A DNA stretch of 32,309 nucleotides from contig CAINCZ010000073.1 in the NCBI GenBank assembly GCA_903847195.1, positions 1 through 32,309 on the forward strand, written 5' to 3'. The first letter of the stretch is position 1, and every line of letters starts with the position of its first letter. Of the stretch, positions 8,122 to 15,872 are shown in pieces. Under the pieces are notes generated by a model. It ran no database searches and was not told where the DNA came from. It was given only the letters and a program-made list of their open reading frames with translations. Origin of the DNA: an uncultured Acidobacteriota bacterium. Its GTDB lineage: Bacteria; Acidobacteriota; Terriglobia; Terriglobales; CAINCZ01. The position numbers were made by a program, and so were the translations under genes.

Positions 8122-9594
8122 TTAACCCCGCGTGACCGCCGCCTTGCTGCTGGTCTTGTGGTCCAGGATCATCTGTGTGCGCTTCGGAATCTTGAACTCC
8201 GGCAGCCCGAGTTCCTTCCAGGTTTCGAGCGCCTTCATCATCATTTCCTTCGGCGGCACCGAGAACTCCCCGGCATGCGCGAACTCGGTGGCATCGATCA
8301 CCAGCTTGCTGCTCGGCTCCGTTTCACCGTTGGACACGCGCACCGTCGGGTCCAGGATCGCCGAGGTAAACACGTTGTCGATCACCAGCACATCGTGCTT
8401 GGCGTTCACGCGCGAGTTCAACGCCCAGTCGATGTGCATTGGATCGCGGATGTCCACGTCGTCGTCGACCACGGTCACGCGCTTCAGCGCCGTCTCGTTC
8501 GCCACGCACCGGCCCACCTTCTTTGCATGGCCCGGATACTGCGACTTCATCGAAACAATGCCGTGCGCCAGCAGTCCGCCGTAGGTCAGGTCGATGTATA
8601 CGTCCTTCACCGTGTCGTAACCCAGGTCGAAGAGCATCTTCATGATCAATCCCGAATTGCTCAGGCTCTGGATCACTGTGCTCTCGCTCGGCGGCATCTG
8701 GCTGATGTAGCCGTAGTACATCGGGTTCTTCCGGTACGTGATCGCCGTGATCCGGGCCACCGGCTTGCGGCCCACCGGACCCATGTATCCGGCAAACTCG
8801 CCGAACGGACCTTCCGAACCTTCCTCGCCCGGCCAGAACTCGCCTTCCACCACGATCTCCGCGTTGGCCGGCACCAGCAGGTCAACCGTTTTCGCCTTCA
8901 CCACTTCGATCGGCTGCCCCTTCAGTCCTCCGGCCACCACGTACTCATCAATGCCGTAGGGAACATTGGCCACCGCCGCGAAGTGCACGACCGGCTCGGC
9001 GGCAATGATCCACGCGAACGGCGCGGGCTTGCCTTTGCGCACATACGACTCGTAGCAGAGATTGCCGTGTCGCCCCGTCGGAATGTTGACCGCCACGTGG
9101 TTCTTGTCTTTCACCATCGTGCGGTAGGTGGACATGTTCTGCACACCGCTGTCGGCGTCCTTGCTGATCACCACGCAGGTCAGGTAGGGTCCGACGTCCT
9201 TGCCCGGCGTCCAGATCGGAATCGGCAGACAGCCCAGGTCGACCTGCTCGCCGGTATAGACCACTTCCTGCGAAGCCGCGGTCTTGACCTCTTGCGGCGG
9301 CAGGGTGTTCCGCAGCGCCTTCACCCACTTCTCGTTGATCTTGTCCGGCTCGGTCTCGAGCGCAATCGAATAAACCTCGGGCGAGGCGCCCAGCACTCCG
9401 GTCATGACCGGAATCGACGTGCCCTTTACGTTTTCGAACAGCAGGCCGCAGCGTTGTTCATGCGGCAGGGCCTGGTACATCCAGCGCGCCAGACAGGCCA
9501 CTTCCCACGTGTGATCTATTTCCTTCTTGATGCGACGCAACTTGCCCTTCGATTCCAGGGCCGTCAAGTACTCCCTCATATCTCGGTAAGGCAT
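8122..9594 (-). CDS. UbiD-family (prenylated-FMN) decarboxylase, copy 2
   Basis: A 490-residue UbiD protein. The EGPFGE motif is at residues 261-266. The cofactor-binding segment is NMSTYR with Asn 153 and Arg 158. A VDDDVDIRDP segment late in the protein is also family-typical. The catalytic residues are all present, so it should be active if prenylated FMN is supplied. It clearly differs from the other two copies in the region after the motif (SQMPPSEST here) and in its C-terminal tail, so the three are unlikely to share one substrate. The ATG at 9594 is preceded by GAAAGGTG. The following MFS gene on the same strand suggests a transport-plus-decarboxylation unit. Upstream lies a 309-bp noncoding gap with a CGAAC-TTT-GTTCG palindrome. 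Confidence 0.92.
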   Translation of the reverse strand: MPYRDMREYLTALESKGKLRRIKKEIDHTWEVACLARWMYQALPHEQRCGLLFENVKGTSIPVMTGVLGASPEVYSIALETEPDKINEKWVKALRNTLPPQEVKTAASQEVVYTGEQVDLGCLPIPIWTPGKDVGPYLTCVVISKDADSGVQNMSTYRTMVKDKNHVAVNIPTGRHGNLCYESYVRKGKPAPFAWIIAAEPVVHFAAVANVPYGIDEYVVAGGLKGQPIEVVKAKTVDLLVPANAEIVVEGEFWPGEEGSEGPFGEFAGYMGPVGRKPVARITAITYRKNPMYYGYISQMPPSESTVIQSLSNSGLIMKMLFDLGYDTVKDVYIDLTYGGLLAHGIVSMKSQYPGHAKKVGRCVANETALKRVTVVDDDVDIRDPMHIDWALNSRVNAKHDVLVIDNVFTSAILDPTVRVSNGETEPSSKLVIDATEFAHAGEFSVPPKEMMMKALETWKELGLPEFKIPKRTQMILDHKTSSKAAVTRG

Positions 9595-9732
9595 TGCACA
9601 CCTTTCTTTTCGGAAAGTTTCGGTGAAGCGACTGGCTTGCAGTGGAGAAGCGCGTTCCGTCGGAGAGGAGGTTAGCTGGTTTTTGCGGCCGCGTCTAATT
9701 CAACCTCTTGCTGCCGCACATCGCATTTTTAC

Positions 9733-9745
9733 CGAACTTTGTTCG
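9733..9745. promoter_or_regulatory. Operator-like palindrome upstream of UbiD copy 2
   Basis: CGAAC-TTT-GTTCG has 5-bp arms and a 3-base centre. The half-sites equal those of the proposed TetR operator, but the spacer is one base shorter. It may be a variant site or a chance match. It lies about 140 bp upstream of the UbiD start. Confidence 0.3.
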
Positions 9746-9847
9746 CAATTCAGCGGCTGGCGATTCCACCGCCAAACTCTCAGCAATCCAGTCCGAGCCG
9801 CGTTCCCACGAGCCGGTCTTTCAGACCTTGCTTTCCCGCCGTTCCGG

Positions 9848-9883
9848 CGGGATGAGGGCGCCGTTCTTGCCGCCCTCATCCCG
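9848..9883 (-). terminator. Terminator-like hairpin after the second BenE gene
   Basis: CGGGATGAGGGCG (9848-9860) and CGCCCTCATCCCG (9871-9883) form a perfect 13-bp stem with a 10-base loop, 20 bp beyond the stop of the minus-strand permease. No T-tract follows, so it may act as an mRNA 3' stabiliser or a weak terminator. A second small stem CCCGCC/GGCGGG adjoins it. Confidence 0.55.
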
Positions 9884-9903
9884 TCGAATAGAAATACCAC
9901 CGA

Positions 9904-11208
9904 TTAGCGGAACGTAACCGCAGCCGTCTTCTTGCCTTCCTTGGCGAAGTCACCGGGCTCAAACAGCCGCGAGATGATCACGCCAAACACCAGCGACCAG
10001 AACGGCGCACCGATTTTAAAGACCACAATACCCGACACCGCGATCAAGAACGCAAACAGCGCCCCGATCCGATGCTTCGAGCCGAACGCCACCGAGAAGC
10101 TGCTGACCAGCACTCCCAGCATCGCCAATCCCGCCATCATCTCGATGAAGGCGATCGGCACCACCTTGGTGATCGCCACCACAGATGACGCGCAGAAGGC
10201 CACCGCCACCCAGAGCACCGCATTCACCAGGGCCGCCGCGTAACGGCCGTCCTTTTCGCCGCACGCCGGATCCACCAGAATCGCCGTCGTCGGACCCGCC
10301 ACCGAACCCGGCGACCCTCCGAAGATGGCATTGACCAGCGTCGAGATGCCGCCGATCGTCGTGATGCTCGCCACCGGCGGCTTGTAGTCTTCCACCAGCA
10401 GCACGCCGAACGCCTGCGTGTTGTTCACGCCCACGATCGTCAGCGTCATCGGGATCGTCAGTTCCAGAAATCCCGGCAGGCTGAACTGCATGCCCGGAAT
10501 TACCAGCGTCGGCCATGCAAACGCCATGCCCGACCATTGCGACTTCCCGATCAGCGTGATAAAGATCGCGCCGCCGATCAGCGCCGCCAGCGTAGCCGGG
10601 AATTTCGCCGATACGCCGCGCATCAGGTTGAAGATCACAAAAATGCCGAACGTCACCAGCCAGATCCACGGGATGCTCGTCGCCGGCAGGATCACCTTCA
10701 GCCCGAACGGCACGAACACGCCGGCCACCATGCCCATCATGATCGGCACCGGCACCATGTTCATCACCCGCGTCACCAGCCCGGAGTATCCGAGGATGAC
10801 CACCAGCACGCCGGTCATCACGAACGCGCCGCAGATCTCCGGGAACGACATGTGACTCAGCGCCGCACCGATGAAGACGGCGCCTGGAATCGGCCATGCC
10901 ATGCCGAACGGTTGCTTGTACTTCAGTACGAGGAAAATTCCCGTCAAGCCCGCCGTCAGGTACAGGATGAAAATCCACGATACCGTCAGGTTCGTCGGCA
11001 GCTTGTACTTGTTGGCAATGTCTAGGACGATCAGCGCCTTGGTCGCGCCGAAAAACCACGCAACCACGCCGCTGCCGACCGAGGCCAGCGTCATGTACTT
11101 CCAGACGTCCCGCAGACCGACGAAGAAGCCTGGTCCGCTCTCGAAGGTGAACGCCTTCGGGGTGGATACTGCCGCAGCCGGTTTTGGTGCGGCGTTGTTG
11201 CTTGCCAT
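9904..11208 (-). CDS. BenE-family benzoate/H+ symporter-like permease, second copy
   Basis: A 434-residue polytopic membrane protein, clearly paralogous to the permease at 1938-3227. Both share GPGF..GLRD..KY at the N-terminus, a TK..I.LD block, TVSW, KQP and a late FWSLVFGVIISRL/FWGLVVGVIVSLL helix. This copy has a longer, Ala/Pro-rich start. I set the start at the ATG at 11208 because AAGGAGA lies six bases upstream; the longer frame from TTG at 11223 would overlap that site. A strong hairpin after the stop suggests it can be transcribed alone. It probably imports a related but different aromatic acid. The intergenic region upstream is shared with the divergent glutamine-synthetase-like gene. 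Confidence 0.75.
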   Translation of the reverse strand: MASNNAAPKPAAAVSTPKAFTFESGPGFFVGLRDVWKYMTLASVGSGVVAWFFGATKALIVLDIANKYKLPTNLTVSWIFILYLTAGLTGIFLVLKYKQPFGMAWPIPGAVFIGAALSHMSFPEICGAFVMTGVLVVILGYSGLVTRVMNMVPVPIMMGMVAGVFVPFGLKVILPATSIPWIWLVTFGIFVIFNLMRGVSAKFPATLAALIGGAIFITLIGKSQWSGMAFAWPTLVIPGMQFSLPGFLELTIPMTLTIVGVNNTQAFGVLLVEDYKPPVASITTIGGISTLVNAIFGGSPGSVAGPTTAILVDPACGEKDGRYAAALVNAVLWVAVAFCASSVVAITKVVPIAFIEMMAGLAMLGVLVSSFSVAFGSKHRIGALFAFLIAVSGIVVFKIGAPFWSLVFGVIISRLFEPGDFAKEGKKTAAVTFR

Positions 11209-11694
11209 GGAAATCTCCTTCAATAATTGATTCGTCCCAACGGGGTCAGTTTACAACTCGGCCCACCCATCGTTAAGCCCGTTCAAAGCGGCCCAACGAC
11301 CTTGGGTTCTCAACGCGCTGCCGGATGAAGTTGCGGCCTAAAGCACCTAGACGGATTAGTACGAACTACGAGACCCGTGCCCTCGCCGGCGCCCTCGCCG
11401 ACCAACGCTACCGTGTCTTGCTTAGGAACGGCAAGGGGGAGTTGCTTTGTGCGCTCGCGGCTGACGGCGACCGTTCGCAACGCTCCCTCCTGTGGCTCTC
11501 CCGAGGTAGAACCTTCCCCCTGAGCCTGCGTGGGCCCCGGAGACGGGAGAAATGCCAGAACTGGCCCAATTCGGGTCAGAAGAATTGCCTGTTTGTACCG
11601 TGGAGCCAATTTAGGGTCTGTGCGTTCGGTCACATGAACGAGTGCTAACCATCACGGCAGCCGGCCCGTCGGCAGGCGCAAAGTGGAGGCTCTT
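11209..11694. other. Divergent intergenic region between the second BenE and the GS-like gene
   Basis: About 490 bp before the operator pair carry no gene I can support. Frames of 107 codons exist on both strands (11310-11648) but have no recognisable protein features. It contains a short direct repeat CCCTCGCCG in two copies 12 bp apart near 11380-11400 and an inverted repeat CGTTC-N8-GAACG at 11623-11640. The latter has the half-sites of the proposed TetR operator facing the opposite way. Promoters for both divergent genes must lie here, but none is clear. Confidence 0.4.
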
Positions 11695-11710
11695 CCGAAC
11701 AAGTGTTCGG
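11695..11710. promoter_or_regulatory. TetR-type operator candidate, site 1 of a pair
   Basis: CCGAACAAGTGTTCGG is an inverted repeat with 7-bp arms and a 2-base centre, containing GAAC-N4-GTTC. It lies 89 bp upstream of the GS-like ATG. The core matches the palindrome in front of the tetR gene at 14645. Confidence 0.6.
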
Positions 11711-11715
11711 CTTTA

Positions 11716-11727
11716 GGACAATTGTTC
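11716..11727. promoter_or_regulatory. TetR-type operator candidate, site 2 of a pair
   Basis: GGACAATTGTTC differs by one base from GAAC-N4-GTTC and contains the perfect palindrome ACAATTGT. Its centre is 19 bp from that of site 1, close to two helical turns, which would place two dimers on the same face of the DNA. Confidence 0.5.
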
Positions 11728-11798
11728 AAGGGCAGTCCCAGCATGCAGGCCCTGTCATTCATTGCTCGTCGCGCCGTTCCGGCTCGTGGAGAAAATTT

Positions 11799-13346
11799 AT
11801 GGCTACCGCGGCATCTTGCAAATACGCACTCGATAATCCCATCTCCCTCCTCGTCGATAAACCCCGCGAGGATTTTACCCGCGAAGATTTGATTCGGGTT
11901 ATCGAAGAAAAGCAAATTGAGCGCATCACGCTTCATTACACCGGCCTCGATGGCCGCTACAAGGAACTGAAAGTCCCCATCTCGAGCCGCATGCAGGCTG
12001 AGCGCATCCTGGCCAACGGCGAACGCGTCGATGGTTCCTCGCTCTTTAAGGGCATGGTCGACAACGCGCTGTCCGATCTTTACGTCGTGCCTGTCTACAA
12101 GAGCGCGTTTCTCAACCCCTTCGACGAACCCAGCCTCGAACTGACCTGCCGCTATCTTTCACGCGAAGGCTCGCTCATGCCTTTCGCTCCCGACAGCATC
12201 CTGCATCGCGCCGCCGAACTGTTTCGCAAGAACTCCGGCTGCGACCTCTGGGCGTTAGGCGAGCTTGAGTTTTTCCTTTGCGGCGAAGCCAATTCCAGTC
12301 TCTATCCGCTTCCCAAACAGCGCGCCTACCACGCATCGGCGCCGTTTGTGAAAAGCGGCGAGGTGCTGAACGAGATCGTGCACCACCTGATGCGCATTAC
12401 CGGACGCATCAAGTACGCCCACAGCGAAGTTGGCTGCATCGACTCCGTGCGCAGCGACCTCCCCGAGTTAAAGGGCAAGGCCGCCGAACAACTGGAAGTC
12501 GAGTTCCTGCCCGCTCCCATCGAGGATGCCGGCGATTTTCTCGTCCTCGCCCGCTGGCTGATTCGCAACGTCGCATACCGCCACGGCCTGCTTGCCACCT
12601 TCTCTCCCAAGATTGAGGAGGGCGTCGCCGGCAACGGACTTCACATTCACATGGAGGCCCGCCGCGACGGCCGCAACGTGATGATCGAGGACGGCGCACT
12701 TTCCCCCACTGCCCGCAAGATCATCGGCGGCCTCTGCACCTACGCCGATACGCTCACGGCTTTCGGCAATACGGTATCGTCCGCCTACCTGCGGCTCGTG
12801 CCCGACCAGGAAGCGCCCACCCGTATCTGCTGGAGCGATTGCAACCGCAGCGCCATGATCCGCGTTCCGCTCGGTTGGTCCAAGCTCGACGATCTGGCCC
12901 GCAGCCTCAACCCGCAGCAGGTTCTTCATCATCATCAGGACGATTCGGTTCAGACCGTGGAGTTGCGCAGCCCCGACGGCAGCGCCAACGCTCACTTGCT
13001 GTTGTCCGGCATCACTATGGCGGCCGAGTGGGGCATGACCCGCGATGAGTCGCTCGACATCGCTCGCCGCCTGTACGTTACCGGCAACATCTTCCGCGAC
13101 CAGGAGCTGCTGCGCGCGTTGCCTGCGCTGCCGCACAGTTGCGGGGCCTCGGCCCGCCTGCTGCTGGAAAAGCGCGCGATGTACGAGCGCGACAGCATCA
13201 TGCCTCCCAGCGTGATCAATTACGTGTCTGCCCTGCTGATGAAGGAAAACGACGACAATATGAACGAGCGGCTGGCCGACCTGCCTGCCGATGACCGCCT
13301 GCATGAGACGCGTAAGATTATGCACAAGGACTTACACCGGCACTAA
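11799..13346 (+). CDS. Glutamine synthetase-family (gamma-glutamyl ligase-like) protein
   Basis: A 515-residue member of the GS fold. By eye the usual active-site residues are kept: metal-binding E155/E157 in GELEFF, E210 in SEVG, E233 in QLEVEF, NGLHIH with H282 and H284, R350 and R355 in NRSAMIR, and E388/R390 in VELRSPDGSAN. Between the second pair of metal ligands there is an insertion of about 15 residues relative to ordinary GlnA. Together with the catabolic setting, this suggests a ligase that joins glutamate to an amine (as in polyamine or aniline breakdown) rather than housekeeping glutamine synthesis; that is inference. The ATG at 11799 has GGAG upstream. An in-frame start near 11703 would overlap the operator pair and is rejected. 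An aminotransferase gene follows after 30 bp. Confidence 0.85.
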   Translation: MATAASCKYALDNPISLLVDKPREDFTREDLIRVIEEKQIERITLHYTGLDGRYKELKVPISSRMQAERILANGERVDGSSLFKGMVDNALSDLYVVPVYKSAFLNPFDEPSLELTCRYLSREGSLMPFAPDSILHRAAELFRKNSGCDLWALGELEFFLCGEANSSLYPLPKQRAYHASAPFVKSGEVLNEIVHHLMRITGRIKYAHSEVGCIDSVRSDLPELKGKAAEQLEVEFLPAPIEDAGDFLVLARWLIRNVAYRHGLLATFSPKIEEGVAGNGLHIHMEARRDGRNVMIEDGALSPTARKIIGGLCTYADTLTAFGNTVSSAYLRLVPDQEAPTRICWSDCNRSAMIRVPLGWSKLDDLARSLNPQQVLHHHQDDSVQTVELRSPDGSANAHLLLSGITMAAEWGMTRDESLDIARRLYVTGNIFRDQELLRALPALPHSCGASARLLLEKRAMYERDSIMPPSVINYVSALLMKENDDNMNERLADLPADDRLHETRKIMHKDLHRH

Positions 13347-13376
13347 TCGTCCGGATTACCAGAGGAGGGCTTTCCT

Positions 13377-14558
13377 ATGTTGGCCGACAGAATTCTCGCC
13401 GTACCCCGTTCCCCGTTCTACAGCATCATGGAGCTGGCGCAGCAGCGCGGCGACTGTATCTATTTGCAGCTGGGAGAGCCCGACTTTGTCACCCCCGCCC
13501 ACATCCGCGAGGCCGTCAAGAAGGCTCTCGACGAAGGCTACACCCATTATGGGTCCGACCGCGGCGCGCCGGAGCTGCGCCAGCAGTTGGCGAAAAAGCT
13601 TGCCGGCTACGGCGTCGATTACGACTGGCGCGATGAAATCCTCGTAACCGCCGGCGGCCAGGCCGCCCTGCACGTCGCCGTCATGTCGCTGGTCAACCCC
13701 GGCGAAGAGATCATCATCCTGCTGCCGCACTATCCGCCTTACGTCGTCAATTCGCTGCTGTGCGGCGCGAAAGCGGTTTTCGTCAAACTGCAGCCCGAGC
13801 GCGGCTTCATTCCCGACCCGGCCGAGATCGAGCGCGCCATCACGCCTAAGACGAAGGCAATGATCGTGCTCACGCCCAACAACCCGACCGGCGCCGTATA
13901 CCCGCGCGAAGTCCTCGTCCAGATTCTCGAAGTGGCCAAACGCCACAACGTCACCATCATCAGTGACGAGACCTACGAGAGCCTCGTCTATGACGGCTCC
14001 CATACCAGCTTCCTCTCGCTGCCTGGTGCCAAGGACCACGTCATCCACGTCAGTGGATTCTCCAAGACATACGCCATGACCGGCCTGCGCGTAGGCTACT
14101 TGGCTGCGCCCCGCGAAAAGCTGATCCAGTTCCTGAAGTACCACCACACCGTCAATATCAGCGCTAACGTGCCTTCGCAAATGGCTTGTGCCGCCGCCAT
14201 GCAGGGTCCGCAGGATTGCGTCGTCGAAATGCGCGACGAGTATCGCCGCCGCCGCGATCTGCTCATCCCCTTGCTCAACGACATGCCGGGCATCAGCTGC
14301 CAGGTGCCGCAGGGCGCATTCTTTGCCTTTGCCGATATCCGCGCGCTGGGGATGCCCTCGCTGGAGTTCGCGCAGTATCTGGTGCGCGAGGCCGGCGTGG
14401 TGCTGACCAACGGCAGCGGCTTCGATTACGAAGGCTTTGTTCGCATCTCCTATGCCGCGCCGCCGGCCAAGATCAAGGAAGCCATGGCGCGCATGAAAAA
14501 AGCCGTGCTGGAACTCCCGGCGTATCTGGCCAGGCAGGCCGCCGCCGGAAAACCATAG
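13377..14558 (+). CDS. PLP-dependent aminotransferase, class I/II (AspAT-like)
   Basis: A 393-residue fold-type I aminotransferase. The Schiff-base lysine is K230 in SGFSKTYAMTGLRVG. TPNNPTG carries the PLP-contacting Asn 169, ISDETYE supplies D197 and Y200, and R356 in GFVRIS is the usual carboxylate-binding arginine. The ATG at 13377 is preceded by GAGGAGG. It would move an amino group between an amino acid and a 2-oxo acid. Its position directly after the GS-like ligase suggests the two handle nitrogen from a substrate, or that it amino-terminates a ring-cleavage product such as 2-oxoglutarate. The substrate cannot be told from sequence; aspartate, aromatic or alanine specificities are all possible. 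Confidence 0.9.
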   Translation: MLADRILAVPRSPFYSIMELAQQRGDCIYLQLGEPDFVTPAHIREAVKKALDEGYTHYGSDRGAPELRQQLAKKLAGYGVDYDWRDEILVTAGGQAALHVAVMSLVNPGEEIIILLPHYPPYVVNSLLCGAKAVFVKLQPERGFIPDPAEIERAITPKTKAMIVLTPNNPTGAVYPREVLVQILEVAKRHNVTIISDETYESLVYDGSHTSFLSLPGAKDHVIHVSGFSKTYAMTGLRVGYLAAPREKLIQFLKYHHTVNISANVPSQMACAAAMQGPQDCVVEMRDEYRRRRDLLIPLLNDMPGISCQVPQGAFFAFADIRALGMPSLEFAQYLVREAGVVLTNGSGFDYEGFVRISYAAPPAKIKEAMARMKKAVLELPAYLARQAAAGKP

Positions 14559-14612
14559 TTACACCGCACGCCCGGCCCCGTACCTTAATAGTTAGTTACG
14601 TTGGGATAAGCA

Positions 14613-14641
14613 TTGACAGCGGCTCGACGAGGCGGGATCAT
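14613..14641 (+). promoter_or_regulatory. Sigma-70-type promoter for the tetR-led operon
   Basis: A perfect -35 TTGACA (14613-14618), a 17-base spacer and a -10 GATCAT (14636-14641, 4 of 6 matches). Transcription would begin near 14648, inside the palindrome at 14645-14662, an arrangement typical of repression by occlusion. Confidence 0.65.
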
Positions 14642-14644
14642 TAC

Positions 14645-14662
14645 GGCGAACGGTCGTTCGCC
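14645..14662. promoter_or_regulatory. Palindromic operator in front of tetR
   Basis: GGCGAACGGTCGTTCGCC is a perfect inverted repeat with 8-bp arms around GT, containing GAAC-N4-GTTC. It starts 3 bp after the predicted -10 and ends 42 bp before the tetR start, so it should cover the transcription start. It is the best candidate for TetR autoregulation. Confidence 0.7.
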
Positions 14663-14704
14663 ATCTCCGCCTCATGCAGGCCCCGGAAGCCCAGGTAAGG
14701 AACT

Positions 14705-15355
14705 TTGGCCCATTTCATTAAGACGCAGGTCAAAAACGTGGTACTCATCGAAGGCAAGCGACGCCAGATCGTAGAAGGCGCCGTTCGTGTCTTCCGCAAG
14801 AAGGGCTATCACAAGGCTACCGTCCGCGAGATCGCGCGCGAAGCCGACGTAGGCCTGGGCACGATCTACGACTACTTCGCCTCCAAGGACGACATCCTCC
14901 GCCTCTTCTTTGAAAACTACGAGGCCTCCTTTTTCGACAAGATGCACCGTTGCACCACCGGCCACGAAGAGCCCGCCGTTCGTCTTGAGCTCACCTACCG
15001 CGCCGTGGTCGAAGCCATCATGGAACTCGAAGACCAGGTTCTGCTGGCCTACACCCAGGCAGGCTCGGTCAACCGCACCCAGTTGAAAAGCATTCTGCGC
15101 AAGGAAAGCAAGATTGTCAGCCACTTCCAGCAGATCCTGCAGGATATGGGCATCTCGGCGGCTGAGTCGTTAATGGTCGCCAATTTCCTGGTGTTCAGCG
15201 CCATGTTCGGCGTGCTGCGCCGCTGGAACCTCACTGGCTTTAACCGCGCCCAGATCGTTGAGTACCTGGTCCGCACGCAGATCGACCCTTTGCTCAAGGA
15301 CCGGAACCGTCTGGCAGAGAAACCAGCCCCGGTGGCCGCGGGACTCGCTCGTTAG
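14705..15355 (+). CDS. TetR-family transcriptional regulator
   Basis: A 216-residue repressor-like protein. The N-terminal helix-turn-helix spans about residues 38-57 (ATVREIAREADVGLGTIYDYF), followed by SKDDIL, the standard TetR_N end. The C-terminal part is all-helical and binds an unknown ligand; regulators of this build often respond to acyl-CoA esters or aromatic acids. I use the TTG at 14705, which has AAGGA just upstream at a short distance. A GTG at 14738 is an alternative and would remove 11 residues before the conserved domain. It heads a run of eleven plus-strand genes and lies just downstream of a promoter overlapped by a perfect palindrome, so it likely represses its own operon. 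Confidence 0.9.
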   Translation: MAHFIKTQVKNVVLIEGKRRQIVEGAVRVFRKKGYHKATVREIAREADVGLGTIYDYFASKDDILRLFFENYEASFFDKMHRCTTGHEEPAVRLELTYRAVVEAIMELEDQVLLAYTQAGSVNRTQLKSILRKESKIVSHFQQILQDMGISAAESLMVANFLVFSAMFGVLRRWNLTGFNRAQIVEYLVRTQIDPLLKDRNRLAEKPAPVAAGLAR

Positions 15356-15409
15356 GCAAGCGCTACGTCATCAGATTTTCGGCCGAACCCGGCCAAGGAG
15401 AAGAGAGCC

Positions 15410-15766
15410 GTGATCAAGGAACATCTGGAATTTCACGGAGTGGATATGTCCACCGGTTGGACTCGTCCCGAGGGCTACCCCGAAGGTATCGACCAGAAAA
15501 TCCTCTGCGGCAGCCTGAACGAAGCGGCCAGGACCGGGTCGCGCACCCGTCTGCTGCGCTTCCAGCCGGGCGCCTTCACCACCCTGCCTTTTGTGCATGA
15601 GTATTGGGAGGAAGTCTTCCTGCTCAGCGGCAAATTGATTGTCGATGGCGCTCCCTTCAAGGGCATGACCTACGCCTGTCGGCCGCCGCACGTCCCGCAC
15701 GGCCCCTTTGCGACCGACGAAGGCTGCCTGCTGCTGGAAACACATTTCTTCGACAACCTTAAGTAG
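15410..15766 (+). CDS. Small cupin-domain protein (ChrR-like)
   Basis: A 118-residue single-domain cupin. Likely metal ligands are H63 and E67 or E68 in FVHEYWEEVFLLSG and H94/H97 in PPHVPHGPF, arranged as in the two cupin motifs. Proteins like this bind a divalent metal and act as small dioxygenases, isomerases or ligand sensors. The start is GTG at 15410 with AAGGAG nine bases before it, 54 bp after tetR. The gene sits between the regulator and the acyl-CoA ligase, so it could act on the imported aromatic acid or an unstable intermediate. No specific reaction can be assigned. Confidence 0.82.
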   Translation: MIKEHLEFHGVDMSTGWTRPEGYPEGIDQKILCGSLNEAARTGSRTRLLRFQPGAFTTLPFVHEYWEEVFLLSGKLIVDGAPFKGMTYACRPPHVPHGPFATDEGCLLLETHFFDNLK

Positions 15767-15872
15767 GAAGTGTAGTTACACGTCCCGTAAGTGGTCCGTT
15801 TCAGGTGCTGGGTCGATGGTCAGGTCGGTTCCCACAACCGCACGCTGACATTTAATTCGAAAGGAATATCTT

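Larger units (their letters stand above)
9595..9903. other. Noncoding gap upstream of UbiD copy 2
   Basis: This 309-bp stretch holds a strong 13-bp hairpin next to the end of the second BenE gene (9848-9883), a short palindrome at 9733-9745 and the ribosome-binding site of UbiD copy 2. Short open frames on both strands have no coding character. The hairpin plus a possible operator suggests that UbiD copy 2 has its own promoter, though I see no clear -35/-10 pair. Confidence 0.5.

Noticed and set aside
7927..9675. A 582-codon plus-strand open frame opposite UbiD copy 2
   Set aside because: Translation is His/Arg-rich without domains, and the opposite strand carries the UbiD motif.
11310..11648. 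Two 107-codon frames on opposite strands in the BenE/GS gap
   Set aside because: No ribosome-binding site, no recognisable sequence features, and both strands are equally open; treated as noncoding.
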